A stretch of DNA of 64,000 nt, from contig NC_047077.1 of the NCBI RefSeq assembly GCF_902459465.1, forward strand, positions 682,001 through 746,000, read 5' to 3'. Below the pieces are notes generated by a model, which did no database searches, was not told the DNA's origin, and saw only the letters and a program-made list of their open reading frames with translations. Every line of letters begins with the position of its first letter. Positions within the stretch are counted from its first letter, which is position 1. This document shows, piece after piece, positions 43,582-55,646 of the stretch. The translations under genes and the position numbers were made by a program. This stretch comes from Asterias rubens. Taxonomy: Eukaryota; Echinodermata; Asteroidea; Forcipulatida; Asteriidae.

Positions 43582-44602
43582 CCCTGATGAAAAAAGTTTC
43601 ATAACCTTTTTCTCATGATTTTCAACAAAACGCACAATTTTACACACGGGTATGTTTTCCTTTCATTGTTTCCTTGCAAGAACCCAAATGTTTACAGGTT
43701 TATTGTTTTAAACATGTTGCCACACACCGAGTACAGGATAAACTGGTCTTTGACAATTACCATTATACCCTGCCTTTAAAATATCGTTTTACTTTGGGCC
43801 CCAAAATACTAGCTAAGGGTCAAATTATTCCCAAATTGTTTATGGTGTATTGGTTCATGGAGCAATTGCTCCATGTTTGGTTTGAGTAGGGCCTACACGG
43901 GTCACAACATTTGCGTTTGAATAACACAATACATCTGATCAATAGCTGTTGCCTTTTGTGGCAGCGTGTTTTCAATCCTCGCGACCTTGGATGTGTGTCA
44001 ACAAAAAAGTGTAGCTCAGTTTGATAGATTTTGGAAGAAAACTTCCATTATTTTTGATAACCAAGGCTCAAACACAATGCAACCAGCTTGGCAAGATCAA
44101 TCGAATAAAGGAAATAACTCTACTCCAGAACATGGACATTGCTTTCTCATAGACGTACTTGAACACAGTGCTTCAACTAGTTGACGTTTGGATAATATTT
44201 TTGTATATGTATAAATAACGTGTATATACCTCTATTGGATGAGATGTAGTGCCAGAATTTAGTTGAAAACTAAGATGGGCTTAAAGGAGGTTGATTCAAA
44301 AGAGGGCACCATCACTGAAGAAATATGTACACAGTTCGCCGGGGACAGTAGAGTCTACCACCACTATCATGCATTTTTGCCTCTCCAACATGTCCCGAAC
44401 ACACATGCGCAGGTAGTAAATGTGTGACGTCAGTGCGAGGTTGAATTACGTGAACATTTCAGACAAGTTCTATAGCAAGAAGATATTCATAATGGTGTTA
44501 CCACAAACTACATGCAATGCCTCAAATCCCATAATAGGAGTAAAAGTATTATACTTACCAGTCCCATTTCATCGGTTTTTAAGGAAACACAACTGGATCA
44601 TC

Positions 44603-47600
44603 ATGACTGTAGACAACGAGACGAAGAACGGCTACCACCCGGTGCAGAACGGAGACAATATCACTGCTGGAGACAAGACTAAGGAACAGATGATGGTCTC
44701 TGAAGAAGAGGCATATCGAGATGATCAACTTAAGCAAGAAGAGAAGTGTTGCTGCGGCTTCATGCAACGCCTGGCATCCCCATACCTTTTCGGCGTCTTA
44801 GTTTGCTCGCTGTACTTCATACAGGCGGCTGCATTTGCTTCAAATGGGTAAAAACAAAATAAAATACACTTACAAGTTTAGGCCGAGCTTTTTAGATTTA
44901 AAAGGAAATTATAATCATAAATAAATATAGATTTGTATAATAAAACAACATGCGAACATTTGATTTCAAAAGGTACTCGCGTGTAGAGATATCGCCGACA
45001 AACCGGACTGGTTATAACCAAGCAGGAAAAATAATCCGTACTTGTAATACACAATCTGAGAATTTTGTTTACGTTTTTCTATATTTCAAATGTTGGGGGG
45101 ATTAAAATATATATTTCCAAAAGCAGCATTAAAGTAAAATGATTCTCAAAATGTTCGTTTTCCGATAATCACGAAGTCTCATATTTTCTCCTTTTTGTTT
45201 GCAGAGGTGGTGTCTTGAGTACAATCGAGAGACGTTTCCAGCTCAAGACATCAGAGCTCGCACCGTTCCTTATCGCCAATGACATAATGAGCGTCATCCT
45301 GGTCCTCTTCGTGACGTACTACGGTCACACCAGTCACCGACCTCGCCTCATCGGTGGAGGAGGCTTTCTCGTCGGCGTAGGTCTCCTGCTCTGCACGCTG
45401 CCACAATTCATCTATGATACACCGCCGCAGTTCACTTCAAAACAAGTAGGAATTGAAAACAATACAACACCATCCGCAGGCGGAGAGACCTATCAGGTAG
45501 GTTTGTTTGTTTGTTTGTTTGTTTGTTTGTTTGTTTGTTTGTTTGTTTGTTTGTTTGTTTGTTTGTTTGTTTGTTTGTTTGTTTGTTTGTTTTTGTTTTT
45601 GTTTGTTGGGGGTTTGCTAATCAGACGGAACTTACTAAAAACGTACAGAAGGATGCTTACTAAACCAGTTTTGATTTCGCACTATCCCTTCCTGCGGGTT
45701 GGGCTTCGACAGATAGGTAAATGAATGAAGAAGAAGTCGGAAGGAAATAGACAAGACGTCTTTGACCACCATCTTTGATGCAAACGCCTCTCTTAATATT
45801 TATGCATGACGTCATAATTCTTATCCAAAATGAGGCTATGGGCGCACGTCCCCCATCACTTGCAGTGGCTGCGCTCATTGCCTCGTTTTGAGTTAGCATT
45901 GTAACGTACCTCATGCATAAATATTAAGAGGGGTATGGAACAGTGCACGCATGTACGCGCTGCGCACGACTCTCAGCCAATGGTAGCCTCTACTCTGGTA
46001 GCCTTACTCTCCAAGAAGTTGAAACTACATTGCTTAAACAAGTTTAAAACGCACCACAATATCAACAAGTTACAAAAGGCAGATACATCTTAAGCTCTCT
46101 ATGGGCTTACCTTAGAGTTGATTTAATACTCTGCTGACTAAACTGTTTCCGTTGTGACATGAAGGTTTGTCAGATAGCTGATAATCCAATGGGAGGTGAA
46201 TCTCATGAGGTATGCACTGAAGAAGAGGAGAGGAACTCAGGCTCACTCATGTGGCAGGTATCCTGGATCATAATTGGTCAGCTGTTAACTGGGATAGGTA
46301 CCAGTCCGATCTCACCACTGTCTGTTACGTACATGGACGATAGCCTCAAGCGTACATCAACATCAGTTTATGTAGGTACGTATATCACGAGTCTCAATTT
46401 ATGAATTGCGAGGTGGGGATACAGTTTCTGAAAAAAAAAAAAAAAAAAAAAAAAAAACATGAAAACATTATTATAGCCATTGATGTATACGGTGTTTTGG
46501 TGTACCATTGTCACAATGAAATCTGTCAGCCGGAGATTGTGTCCCCCCATATGGAAATTAATGTGGGCCGAAAGGAGGATGTTTCAAGGCACCATCAGAA
46601 GAAGTTTGTACGTTGTATGCTGCGGGCCAAACGTTACTGTCAAACAATTTTCTCAAATTGTGTATTATAATATCAAAGTCTTATATAGCGCACGTATCTA
46701 CCAAACAAGGTACTCAAGGCGCTGAGTATTTACAAACTTTCAGAAAGATAGGTTGTTGAAGTGGTGAATTTTGAGACCCAATTAGTTAGCACCTTATAAG
46801 GGTTTACAAGGTGCTACGGCGCATTTTAGCAGCCACAGCCAGGAACACCCGGGCGAACCCCTTCTCTTTTCGATAAGTGCACTGGGTTCTTTTACATGCG
46901 TTACACACTACATGGGACCAACGACTTTACGTCCCATACGAAGGACGAAGCAATGGTTAAGTGTCTTGCTTAAGAACACAAGTGCCTTAATGACACAAGT
47001 GTCACGGCTGGGGATTCGAACCCACACTCTGCTGTTCAGAAACGCCAGAGTTTGAACTCGGTGCTCTTAAACGCTCGGCCGTGACACGAATTGTTATTCC
47101 TGCGTATACATAAACGGCCAGGATTTTCGCCGATGTCTCAAAAACGCGACCTCCTTTTGAAATAAAATGTTCACATGTCAGTTATAAAAAATTGTGTATT
47201 AACATAATTATGAAGAAAAAAAATCGACCGGTTCCAAAAACCAAAGGTATATGCGTTCCCTTTAATGCTCGACACAAATAAAGGCGCTGTTAGTGTTATT
47301 TGGGTTTTTTTGTTCTCATCCACTACTCGCAGCCTGCATGTTCATATCTAGCTCTCTTGGCTCCCTTGCTGGCTTCACAATCAGCGGGTTCTGTCTCTCC
47401 ATAAACGCCGATTTCCTCAAGGGTACAGTGTTCACCACACCGGGTGAGCCCAACTGGCTTGGTGCATGGTGGCTAACGTATGCGATAACAGGCGTGTTGA
47501 CCATAGCAGTCAGCATTCCAATCATGATGTTTCCTAAGAAGATGCACCCCAAGAAGAAGGAGGCTGATGGTGGACTGGAAAAGGAGGGCCAAGAACAGAA

Positions 47601-50600
47601 TGGTATCGGGTCCCTCTACCGACTCAATGCACACAGCGAAGGCAAGGGGATATGCGCAAGTTTAAAAGGTAAGTAAACGAAAGTGTATATTATGGGTACG
47701 GCCTGGACTTGGTGCAGCGAGAGTCCTCACGGAGCCCGGGAGCGTAAGGAGTCGGAGACCTTCGGAGGATCGAGAGGGCTCATCACGGAGGCCAGCGGAG
47801 CTCCGTCCCCCACAATAGCCGCGACGCGTCCTCTCAAGGCCAGTTCAGGAGATGGTTTCCCAACACTATGAGTCTCCAAAGGTCTCTTATGCTTGCAAGT
47901 TGTCCTGCTGCTGCCACAGATGGTATGTCAGCCTCTTCGCAGATTATTGCTTGATATCGTCGAGCCATCCTTTTCCAGGTCAACTTCACTCATTTTTTTT
48001 TTCTTCAAAGAAATTTGCTAAGCAGATTTTGTTGTTTTAAAGAGAATGTACACGTTTAGTAACTTTAGTAACTGCTCATAACAAATATTAACTTAAAAAC
48101 GAGCAATGGAGAGCTGTTGATAGTATAAACTATTGTTGGAAACGACTACCTCTGAAGTAACGTAGTTTTTGAGAAAGAGGTAATTTCTCACTAAAATAAT
48201 AAAAGACTTCTAGCTAGAAGTCTTTTATTCTTATCTGAAAGCACACAAATTCGTCCAACAAGGGTGTTTTTTGTTTCATCATTTTTTTCGCAACTTCGAT
48301 GACCAATTGAGCCCAATTTTTCACAGGCTTGTTATTTAATGCTTATGATGGGATACACCAAGTGAGAAGACTGGTCTTTGACAATTACCAAACGTGTACC
48401 TTCCCTTTAACAGCTTTATGAAATTGGGCTCAGAGTCCCCAGACCAATACTTATGTTTATCTTCCTACAGGTTTCTTGAGTGCCATTCGTCGATTGGTGA
48501 CCAATCTCACCTTCATGTCACTCATTCTCGGAGTCTGCGCATTCCTGTTTTCCATGATGGGTGGCTTTGTGTTCATGGCCAAATACATCGAGACACAGTT
48601 TTCCGTTTCAGCTGCCATGGCCCCAATGCTTTTTGGTAAGACAGTAGTTTAAACGTAAAACCCAGTTTACCGCCATGTTTTTCCCGTATGTCACAGTAAT
48701 TTATAATTAAAATGATACTTGCTTTAAGTGCTGTGGCGCAATATGCAGCCAATCAAACACCTTTACTTTATTATAAGTGCACTGGATTCTTTTACGTGCG
48801 TTATACACAACAGATAGGACCAGCGGCTTTACGTCCCATCCGAAGGACGAAACATCACGGTTAAGTGTATAGCTTAAGTGTATTGCTTAAGTTTTGAATC
48901 ATGGTTTTCGACAAAAATTATTCCGGTATTATATCTTGCAATACAATTTGATTGAGAAGGACATTCTTTGCAGGTATTATGATGGCACCGGGCTCCCTGT
49001 TCGGCAACCTGATTGGAGGCTTTGTGGTCAAGAAACTCAAACTGACCAAGAAGGGCATGGCTCGAATGGTGGTCGTACTCAAGCCATTTTCTCTGGTGTT
49101 CATCATCATGTTCTTCTTCATAGGTTGTGAAAATCGGGATATCGCCGGTATAACTGTCAATTATCCAACGTCAAACAGGTTAGTATTGGACTTTTGTAAT
49201 CTGCCGAGGTTGCAGGTGTTACAACAAATCATATTGGCTTGGAGGACTTTACGGACTATCTCTCTATATAAAACTTGTCGATTTTGTTTTCTTTAAACCT
49301 AGCCATAGGCTTGAAGTTATTCTGAATTCATTCATTAATAGCTGAGTATGGGTTATGTGAATCATAAAACAAGCAGTGTGTGTAGGCGTGTGGTAGTGCA
49401 CCACAAGTGGTAAAATATTGGTCGTATTGAACTATGAATGATTTATTTTTGTTATCAAAGCACGCTAGAATGGCTATTACCACTGATGCTATTTACACAT
49501 TAGGAGCTCCCCGGGAGCTGAGGCATAGCATTTGTAATAATTGTTGTCACAATGGAAGTTACCATGAAAATAATATTGATAACTTATTCATCAATCTGAA
49601 AGTTGTTGCAATTGAGAGCAGTCATAGTATAGAAAGATCCGGCGATAAGTTTTAACATGGAATACCTTTATTACATCTCCCAAAGGACAACCGTTGATCT
49701 ACCGAATCTCAATGCACAATGCAACGCTGACTGCGCATGCACATCAGACTACACGCCCGTCTGTGGCTCAGACGGTGTGACGTATGCGACGCCGTGTCAC
49801 GCTGGTTGCCTAGCAATGATGAAAGAAGTGCTCGTCGGGGAAGTGGACACCATGAACGTAACGGTGAGAGAACGCCCAATTAAGCTTTGACAATTGTTTG
49901 TCGATGAAGCGATTTTCAAAAACAAAGATTATTGGAATATTAAAGATTCCTAAATTGGGTACCAATATTAAGTCCGTGATATTGTTTTTGAAAAGATCTT
50001 AACGTAAATCTGAATCTGAATTGTATAGTCGGCAAAGCTTCTTAATGAAAGTATCACACTAACCTTTTTGTAGTGAAGACAATAAAGAAATTTCAGTTAT
50101 GAGACATGAGAGGAAAACCCCCACATCCCAAGGAAAACCCACGCAGTCAGGTAGGGACTTACACAATCAATATTATGCAAGGCTCCGGTCCGGGCTCGAA
50201 CCGAGGTCCACAGAGTTAAAAGGCAGGGACAGGGAAATGACTGATAACCTGACCAAATCTGGAATACAAATAACAAATAAACCAAAATTCGTGAATTTCT
50301 TTTTTGACCGAGATGAACACTAGGTATTTAGTAATCCAACCAGTTGAACTCGGCCCATCAAACGTGTGACTCTACATTATAAACCATGTCTGATTCCTTT
50401 CTCACTTATGAAAAACAATGAGCCCATTTAACACAATGTGACCTTTTGAATCCATCTTCCCCTTTCATATTCAGATGTATACAAATTGTAGCTGCATCAC
50501 TGGTGTTGATAGCAAAGGGGTTTTCCATCACACCGCGGTACCAGGCGAGTGCCCGAAGGAGTGCAACTCACTCGTTCCATTTGTAGCTCTCTCCATGGTC

Positions 50601-53006
50601 AGTGTTCTGCTTGGTACCATAATGGGCAATCCAGGGTTCATGCTCCAACTCAGGTTTGTCTTTTTGATGCTTTTATCATAAGGGGATACAACCCAATCGG
50701 TCTGGCCACTTGGTGTGGAACAGAGCTCCGCCGGGCCTCATCAGCGTGTGCCTGTGTTTTCGCTCCACTCCGTATTTAACCATTTCTCAAAACGGCTCTC
50801 GTGCCTTCCTGATGGCAAGGGTTTTGCCGTATTTTTTAGTGTTTTTTTTTTTAAATTATTTCATCCCCAGAATGTTAGTAATCATGGGATCACACAATTT
50901 GTGGTTGAATGATGTGTTTATCGGCAAGTATAGAGACAATTATTTTAGTCTCCCAAAAATCAATGATCGATGTTCGATGATGGCAGTCAATTAATAATCG
51001 ATATTGATGTGAATTTCAATTTTGTCAATGCAGGACTGTACACGATGACGATCGTTCAATAGCTGTTGGATTCACTTCACTGTTGCTACGCCTATTCGGT
51101 AAGGTTATTTGGTGTTATTATTCCGGTCTATTTTGCCCTTTCCCCTTTTTATTTTTCAACCGAATATCCCTTTTCAGGCAATTGGTTTGTAAATATCTAT
51201 GAAATCAAGATTTGGTAATCTGCGCTGAAATCATCAATACAACAAATATACAAACATCATTCTTCACTAAAATAAATCAGTTGAAGAAAATATTGTTCTT
51301 TCATAATACTAAATTAGTTATCTTTGTGATAATTATGCATACATAACATTCTAATACATTCTAAACATTTCAACTTCTCAACAACATGAGCGGCAGAAAC
51401 ACAAGCAGCAGCAATAATAACAACATACAACCGCCCAGAATACGAAAAAAAAAATATTAAAAAATAAACAAACAAATCTATAGAAAAAAGAAAAAAAAAC
51501 ACGTAAAACAAATTTGACGATTGGTGTTTGATTAGAATGATGCAACCAAAGGGGCTTCACCGTATGTATTTTTTTATGAAGCGGTTTATGGTGCAAATTT
51601 CTGCTTAGAAACTCATTCGGATAATATCGAGATTCATCCCAAATCTATCTGGATTCGAACTGCCAATGTCGTAGGTCAGTTGGTAAGACTATGTTCTAGA
51701 TTGACAAGGGTCATGGGTTCGAATCCTAACCGAGTAGTATGCATGTGATATTTGTTAACAGAACTCAGGGAAAGTACTAAGTAAACAGTGCTATACACAC
51801 ATCGGCGTAAGGGTAAAACCAAGAGGCATTCTTTATCCCCTATGCAAACTTAACATCTAGCAAATCAATAAGGTTGATCGTTCTGTTCATTTCTCCTGTA
51901 GGGTTTATTCCATCACCAATTGTCTTCGGCTCAGCCATTCAAACAGCATGTATCTTTCTCCAGTCGTCTTGTGGTAAGACCGGTAACTGCTTGGTCTACG
52001 ACATCGTGCATTTCAGATATGCGCTCATGGGCCTGACCTTCGGATTTGAATGTCTGGCTGCGGTGGCGTTCGTCGTGTGTTACTTCTCGATCAAGGAAGA
52101 TAAGCAACCAGAAACAGAGGTTTGTTAAGTGTGGGGCGCCCTCAAGAAGATAGACATACTTAGTAGGCTAGGCTTTCTTACTCCATTCTCACGTTAAAAA
52201 CTACATCTACATGTATACCCTCTTAATCTCCTTGGGTGATTAAAACACAATTAAGAGACAAAGGAACATAACAATGTTCAAACTTTTGGTAGGTTGCAGG
52301 TGAGCCATACCGTTGAGAACGCTAAAGAAAGGGCATGCATTGAATCAATGGGGAGTCGTCAATTGAAAAGACGGGACAAACATTATTTTGTTTATGATCT
52401 GTAAACTTGTATCAAAAAAACAGCTTACAACGGCAATGGGCCGATGCATGATGACGCAGCGATCTATAGCCATAGTCATATAGATCAAGCCGGACAAGGC
52501 CTTATAAACTAAGTTGAATGTGTGGCTAAGGAGCAAGGTGCAACATGCATGACGTCATCTCGTTTGACATCATCGTAATACACAGACACTATATGGCAAA
52601 GTTGAAGCAGCGAATATTAGTCAACCACTAGTCAATGTTCCATGGTTACCTATGCATGCAATATATCATGGGAACCAGGCAAAGTCGCCCAATTGGTCGA
52701 CAACAGTCCCTCGCTCGAACTTGCTCTCTGTTTAACCCTGTTCAACACATCCTTTCAATGTTTTTTGAATAATCAGCAAACAGATATACATAATATAATA
52801 TGTGTATTGTTCTTATCTGTGTATTGTTCTTACCACATATGCACGGAACAAATTGGTGAACACAGTCACATACTTCGTATTGTTACTCACCCCAGGGTTT
52901 CCAACCAATGCAAGAAGTCAATGGAAGAGACGGAACTACATTCTCTGACCAGGGGCAAGATGAAGACAACGACCTTGAGCTTGAATTCAAACAGTCAGGT
53001 GTATAA
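44603..53006 (+). CDS. SLCO/OATP organic anion transporter A, 11 coding exons, complete
   Basis: Exons: 44603-44847, 45205-45496, 46165-46375, 47333-47668, 48471-48635, 48974-49178, 49686-49863, 50475-50653, 51034-51098, 51902-52119, 52896-53006; 734 residues. OATPs are 12-TM sodium-independent plasma membrane transporters for bile salts, steroid conjugates, hormones and drugs. Evidence: ERRFQLKTSELAPF and SHRPRLIGGG near TM2-3, the OATP signature NWLGAWWLTY (about residues 291-300), and a ten-cysteine Kazal-type loop at about 485-590. The N-terminus carries a EKCCCGF cysteine cluster before TM1, possibly palmitoylated. I chose ATG 44603 because the paralogue's N-terminus aligns from here; the in-frame stretch back to 44420 has no counterpart there. 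Exon 10 could also end at an in-frame stop just past its donor (TEVC). Subfamily (SLCO3/4/5-like) is not resolved, so no symbol. Confidence 0.94.
45500..45600 (+). repeat. (GTTT)n microsatellite at the SLCO-A exon 2 donor
   Basis: More than twenty GTTT units start 3-4 bases after the donor GTAG at 45497. The unit length is not divisible by three; read-through gives a FVCL repeat and is not real protein. Confidence 0.95.
45788..45936. repeat. Inverted repeat with ctcttaatatttatgcatgac arms
   Basis: Left arm cctctcttaatatttatgca (from 45788) and right arm tgcataaatattaagagggg (to 45936) around a 100-bp loop; small foldback element in SLCO-A intron 2. A second smaller stem lies inside. Confidence 0.55.
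46431..46457 (+). repeat. Poly-A run of about 26 bases
   Basis: Homopolymer A tract 55 bp after the exon 3 donor of SLCO-A. Could be the 3' end of a retroposed sequence, but no identifiable element precedes it. Confidence 0.8.
46786..47092 (-). repeat. tRNA-Leu-derived SINE, best-preserved head
   Basis: The head at 46999-47087, read on the minus strand, is 89 nt long, the size of a class II tRNA. It has GTGTCAC paired with GTGACAC as a perfect 7-bp acceptor stem, a gccgagcgtttaagagc D-arm, an anticodon loop ttcaaac (CAA, Leu) and a T-arm gtgggttcgaatccccagc. The body then has the cttaagcaagacacttaacc block and a tail ending caccttgtaaacccttataa. RNA polymerase III boxes A and B are internal. 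Other copies: 1366-1478, 14440-14705, 18715-19003, 48723-48895. Confidence 0.82.
48036..48410. mobile_element. TTAA foldback MITE, GTACACGTTTGG subfamily
   Basis: Left tttaaagagaatgtacacgt and right acgtgtaccttccctttaa. Centre aaaagacttctagctagaag forms a tight hairpin. Sister of 33354-33670. It ends 60 bp before SLCO-A exon 5. Confidence 0.72.
48723..48895 (-). repeat. tRNA-Leu SINE, head lost
   Basis: Tail and body only: agtgctgtggcgcaatatgc, aagtgcactggattctttta, ggctttacgtcccatccgaa. Lies in SLCO-A intron 5. Confidence 0.65.
49686..50653 (+). CDS. SLCO-A exons 7-8: Kazal-type extracellular loop
   Basis: Exon 7 (49686-49863) and exon 8 (50475-50653), joined in phase 0 as NVT-MYTNCSC. Ten cysteines in the OATP loop-IX arrangement: CNADCACTSDYTPVCGSDGV, then CHAGC, NCSC, and ECPKEC. 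YTPVCGSDGVTY is the Kazal core. Two N-glycosylation sequons (NVT, NCS) flank the exon junction. In the OATP family these disulphides are needed for surface expression. It is not a separate protease inhibitor: the frame is fixed by the TM exons on both sides. Confidence 0.95.
51600..51850 (+). repeat. tRNA-derived SINE, second family, plus orientation
   Basis: Box A gtaggtcagttggtaagact and box B catgggttcgaatcctaacc, then gaactcagggaaagtactaa and tail gtaagggtaaaaccaagagg. Matches 34760-35055 read on the minus strand. Ends about 50 bp before SLCO-A exon 10. Confidence 0.72.
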
Positions 53007-53196
53007 AGGAGTCGCCGTCTGTGGGGCTTAGGTTGGCCTCTTGTGTCGAAGCCCTTAGTGTCTCTAGTTTTGAACACTATTTTGAGAGAAAAGAGGAAAG
53101 AGACGTTAATTTTAAAGGCAATGGACACGTTTAAAGGAGTCGCTGTCTGTTTAGGTTGCCTCTTGTGTCGAAGCTATCGGTGCCTCTAGTTTCGAT
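53003..53196 (+). repeat. Duplicated block at the SLCO-A stop codon and 3' UTR
   Basis: 53003-53071 (taaaggagtcgccgtctgtg ... cctcttgtgtcgaag ... gtctctagtttt) is repeated with about 85% similarity by eye at 53129-53196. The first copy begins at the stop codon itself. Likely a local tandem duplication with an intervening spacer. Confidence 0.7.
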
Positions 53197-55646
53197 CATT
53201 GTTAATGGGATAGAAAAGTTGAAAGAGAACAGTTTTTAAAAGCGCATTAAAATGTTGTGTGGATGAAGTGAAAAGGGAAGAGTGGAGAAGATCAGGGCCA
53301 AATATCGTAAAGCCCCTATATAAGCACTCAACTTTGTTTACTCAATATCATTTATAACAGAAACTGAAACAGGTTACCAGCCAAAAAAAAACCATCCAGT
53401 TTACGTGCACCACTCAATTTTTGCTCAGCAAATTTGTCAAGCAGTATTTTCTATCAACAGCATTTATCGCTGTAACAAGTTCAATTTTATGCTTTTAAAA
53501 GCAAGGTATAGGCTTTGGTTTCTGGAACAATTCGAATGTTTACAATAAAACTGCCAATTTAATTTCAAAAGGACGGTGGTTGCGTTTTGTAGATAATGCC
53601 GAAAATCCGGGGCAGTTTTGTCAAATCACGTATAATAATCCCCAATTTGAATACACAATCTGGGACAAACGCAGATTCAAACTCTAGGGCATAAAAACCG
53701 ATATACTGTTATATATTAACCGCATTACCTCGAAGTGAATTGTTTCTCGAAATGCTTTATACTATCGAAAGCTGCTGATAGCCTTCTCACCAAAAGTTGT
53801 TATTGCCATGAGAGTGACCATTAAACGTATACCCACCCTTATAGAGAGAAGATTATCTCAGGGAATGTGACAAGTTTAAAATGAAAATGAGATTGGTTTT
53901 GGAGAAATGTCATTTTCTTATATAACTATCAACACGATGACAAGACATTTATATTGCCGTGCAATTTCACATCCGTTCGACAATTATATACATATTTCTA
54001 AACGTGGAACTGTTTTATCTCCATATCAAGACACTATTTCTCGCACATAATAAGTTTATATTACTATTTTTGTTTTATCATTAGTTTGATGTAGTTGTCG
54101 GCTTAAAGGGAGTTTGTGCGTAATATTTTACAATAGGGAGGTTTCGCACGCTAACGTATACGCGTACGTTTAGCTATCCGTAACCTACTTACATTACAAG
54201 CAGGATATCAGTGTCGTCTGCATGACGTCATAATGATGACGTATCCGTCGCATTAACCGTATCCGTTCGAATGCGAAACATCCCTCGCAAATGTTCTTGA
54301 CTACGAGATAAACAATTTTACATATATTTTTTATGAGTAACTGTTTTTGTTATGTAACCATGAATATAATAAAGCATTTATTTTATGTTACTTTACCGTT
54401 GTTTACAATGTATTGTTATATTGTCCACATAATTTTAGGAATTTAACACCATTTAGAGGTAGACAAACAAGTCTTACCTCACGTGATGTGAATGAAATTT
54501 GGTTTGAGAGTCTCGGTTGGCTTTGGTGATAAGGCTGCTCTCACTTCAACAACAAAGTTTCATAGATGAGAAAGACGACGCTTTGGCTCGATTTATAGAG
54601 AAAATTGATGTTCCACCTTCCGCCACACGGTGTAAGTCTCCAGGATCTAAATGTATTCAAGGAAAAGATGAAAGTTTTTTATTGCGCAAACCCAAATAAG
54701 AAATGGGGTATAGGAGGCATTATGACAATACACAGGTGGACACATGTGCCTATAAGTAATATGGGGAAACCACTGTACAAAGTTTCCAGTTACTTTATGC
54801 CAATTGATCTGCTACCGTGGGTTCCATATCATTTAAACAAATAGGTCTGTTTACATGTACCGTTTATATAATACAAAAGTGGTTTAGTGTTTCAACATGA
54901 AAAATGCAATATTTACCGACTCAACAAGTGGTGCACTGAACAAAAACGCACCTTATAAGGCACCGGTGTTCGTTGCATTTTTCCCTCATGCTTCAAGGTT
55001 TAAATCACCGTAAAACATAATGTTGTACGTGACAGTGCACTTAGGTCATCCGGGCCTAATGTCATTGATATGCTTACCGTAAGCAAAGAGTCGGTGCTTA
55101 CGGAAGCAGGGAATTCCGCGTACGTCCACGGATAAGCTGGGAGTTGTGGCTTGTGCTCGTCGGGCATATTCCATACTAGGCATTGTTCGGTTCCACCAGA
55201 AGAGCACAGAAATTCGGCGCGTATACGTGTAGGCCTAAGCCGAGAAAGGTGATCGTAAGTGCCTAATTCGGTGTTAAGCAGAGCCATGAAATTGAGCCCT
55301 GCTAGCACATTGGTGAGAAAATGTTTTGTCCACTGACACAACTAATCAGCCCTGGTCTTTGACACAGTATTTGGTTTATAAAGTAAAAATTCAGTGGACT
55401 TTAATCTGCTGTTACACTTTATCAACAAAATATCAATAGTCTACCAATACAAGAGTGCAGTGTCGTATCCAAATAAAGATTTTGTATATAGAGCTTAACC
55501 TTCACATTGTCAGGTCTATTTCGACTCATCGGAGCATATCCCTACAAATACAGACTACTGGCACAGGCTGGACAACAACAGACCGTAGAGAGTTAGTACT
55601 CAAGTTTTTAAAAAGCACATTATCAACTTTATCAGAGAAAACAACC
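53007..55646. other. Intergenic region between SLCO-A and SLCO-B
   Basis: 2.6 kb. An AATAAA at 53544-53549 is a plausible SLCO-A poly(A) signal. 53295-53440 is a decayed member of the gctctatgaaatt MITE family, and 54900-55290 ends in a related gcagagccatgaaattgagc block. A foldback lies at 54135-54292. No coding frame seen. The SLCO-B promoter should lie near its right end. Confidence 0.55.
54135..54292. repeat. Imperfect foldback with gggaggtttcgca / tgcgaaacatccctc ends
   Basis: Left end gggaggtttcgcacgctaac and right end gttcgaatgcgaaacatccctc are imperfect inverses; the interior has several tgacgt motifs. About 158 bp, MITE-sized, single copy in this window. Confidence 0.5.

Larger units (their letters stand above)
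39274..44602. other. Divergent intergenic region between bystin and SLCO-A
   Basis: 5.3 kb containing both promoters and at least five mobile or foldback elements listed separately. Between about 40800 and 43180 I see AT-rich unique-looking sequence with no coding frame; a G10 run lies near 42282-42292. Just upstream of the bystin ATG the minus strand has ATGGCGTAA (39312-39320), a possible two-codon upstream ORF that also resembles the ATGGCGG core of YY1 sites. Confidence 0.55.

Noticed and set aside
44420-44602. 61-residue N-terminal extension of SLCO-A
   Set aside because: No similarity to the in-frame stretch before the SLCO-B ATG, whereas both proteins align from 44603 and 55647; likely 5' UTR.
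45215-45724. 169-codon open frame with a repeated LFVC/FVCL run
   Set aside because: The first part is SLCO-A exon 2; the rest is translation of the (GTTT)n intron microsatellite after the donor at 45497.
49657-49890. Stand-alone Kazal serine protease inhibitor
   Set aside because: The cysteine pattern is that of the OATP extracellular loop and the exon joins in phase with transmembrane exons on both sides; it also lacks a signal peptide.
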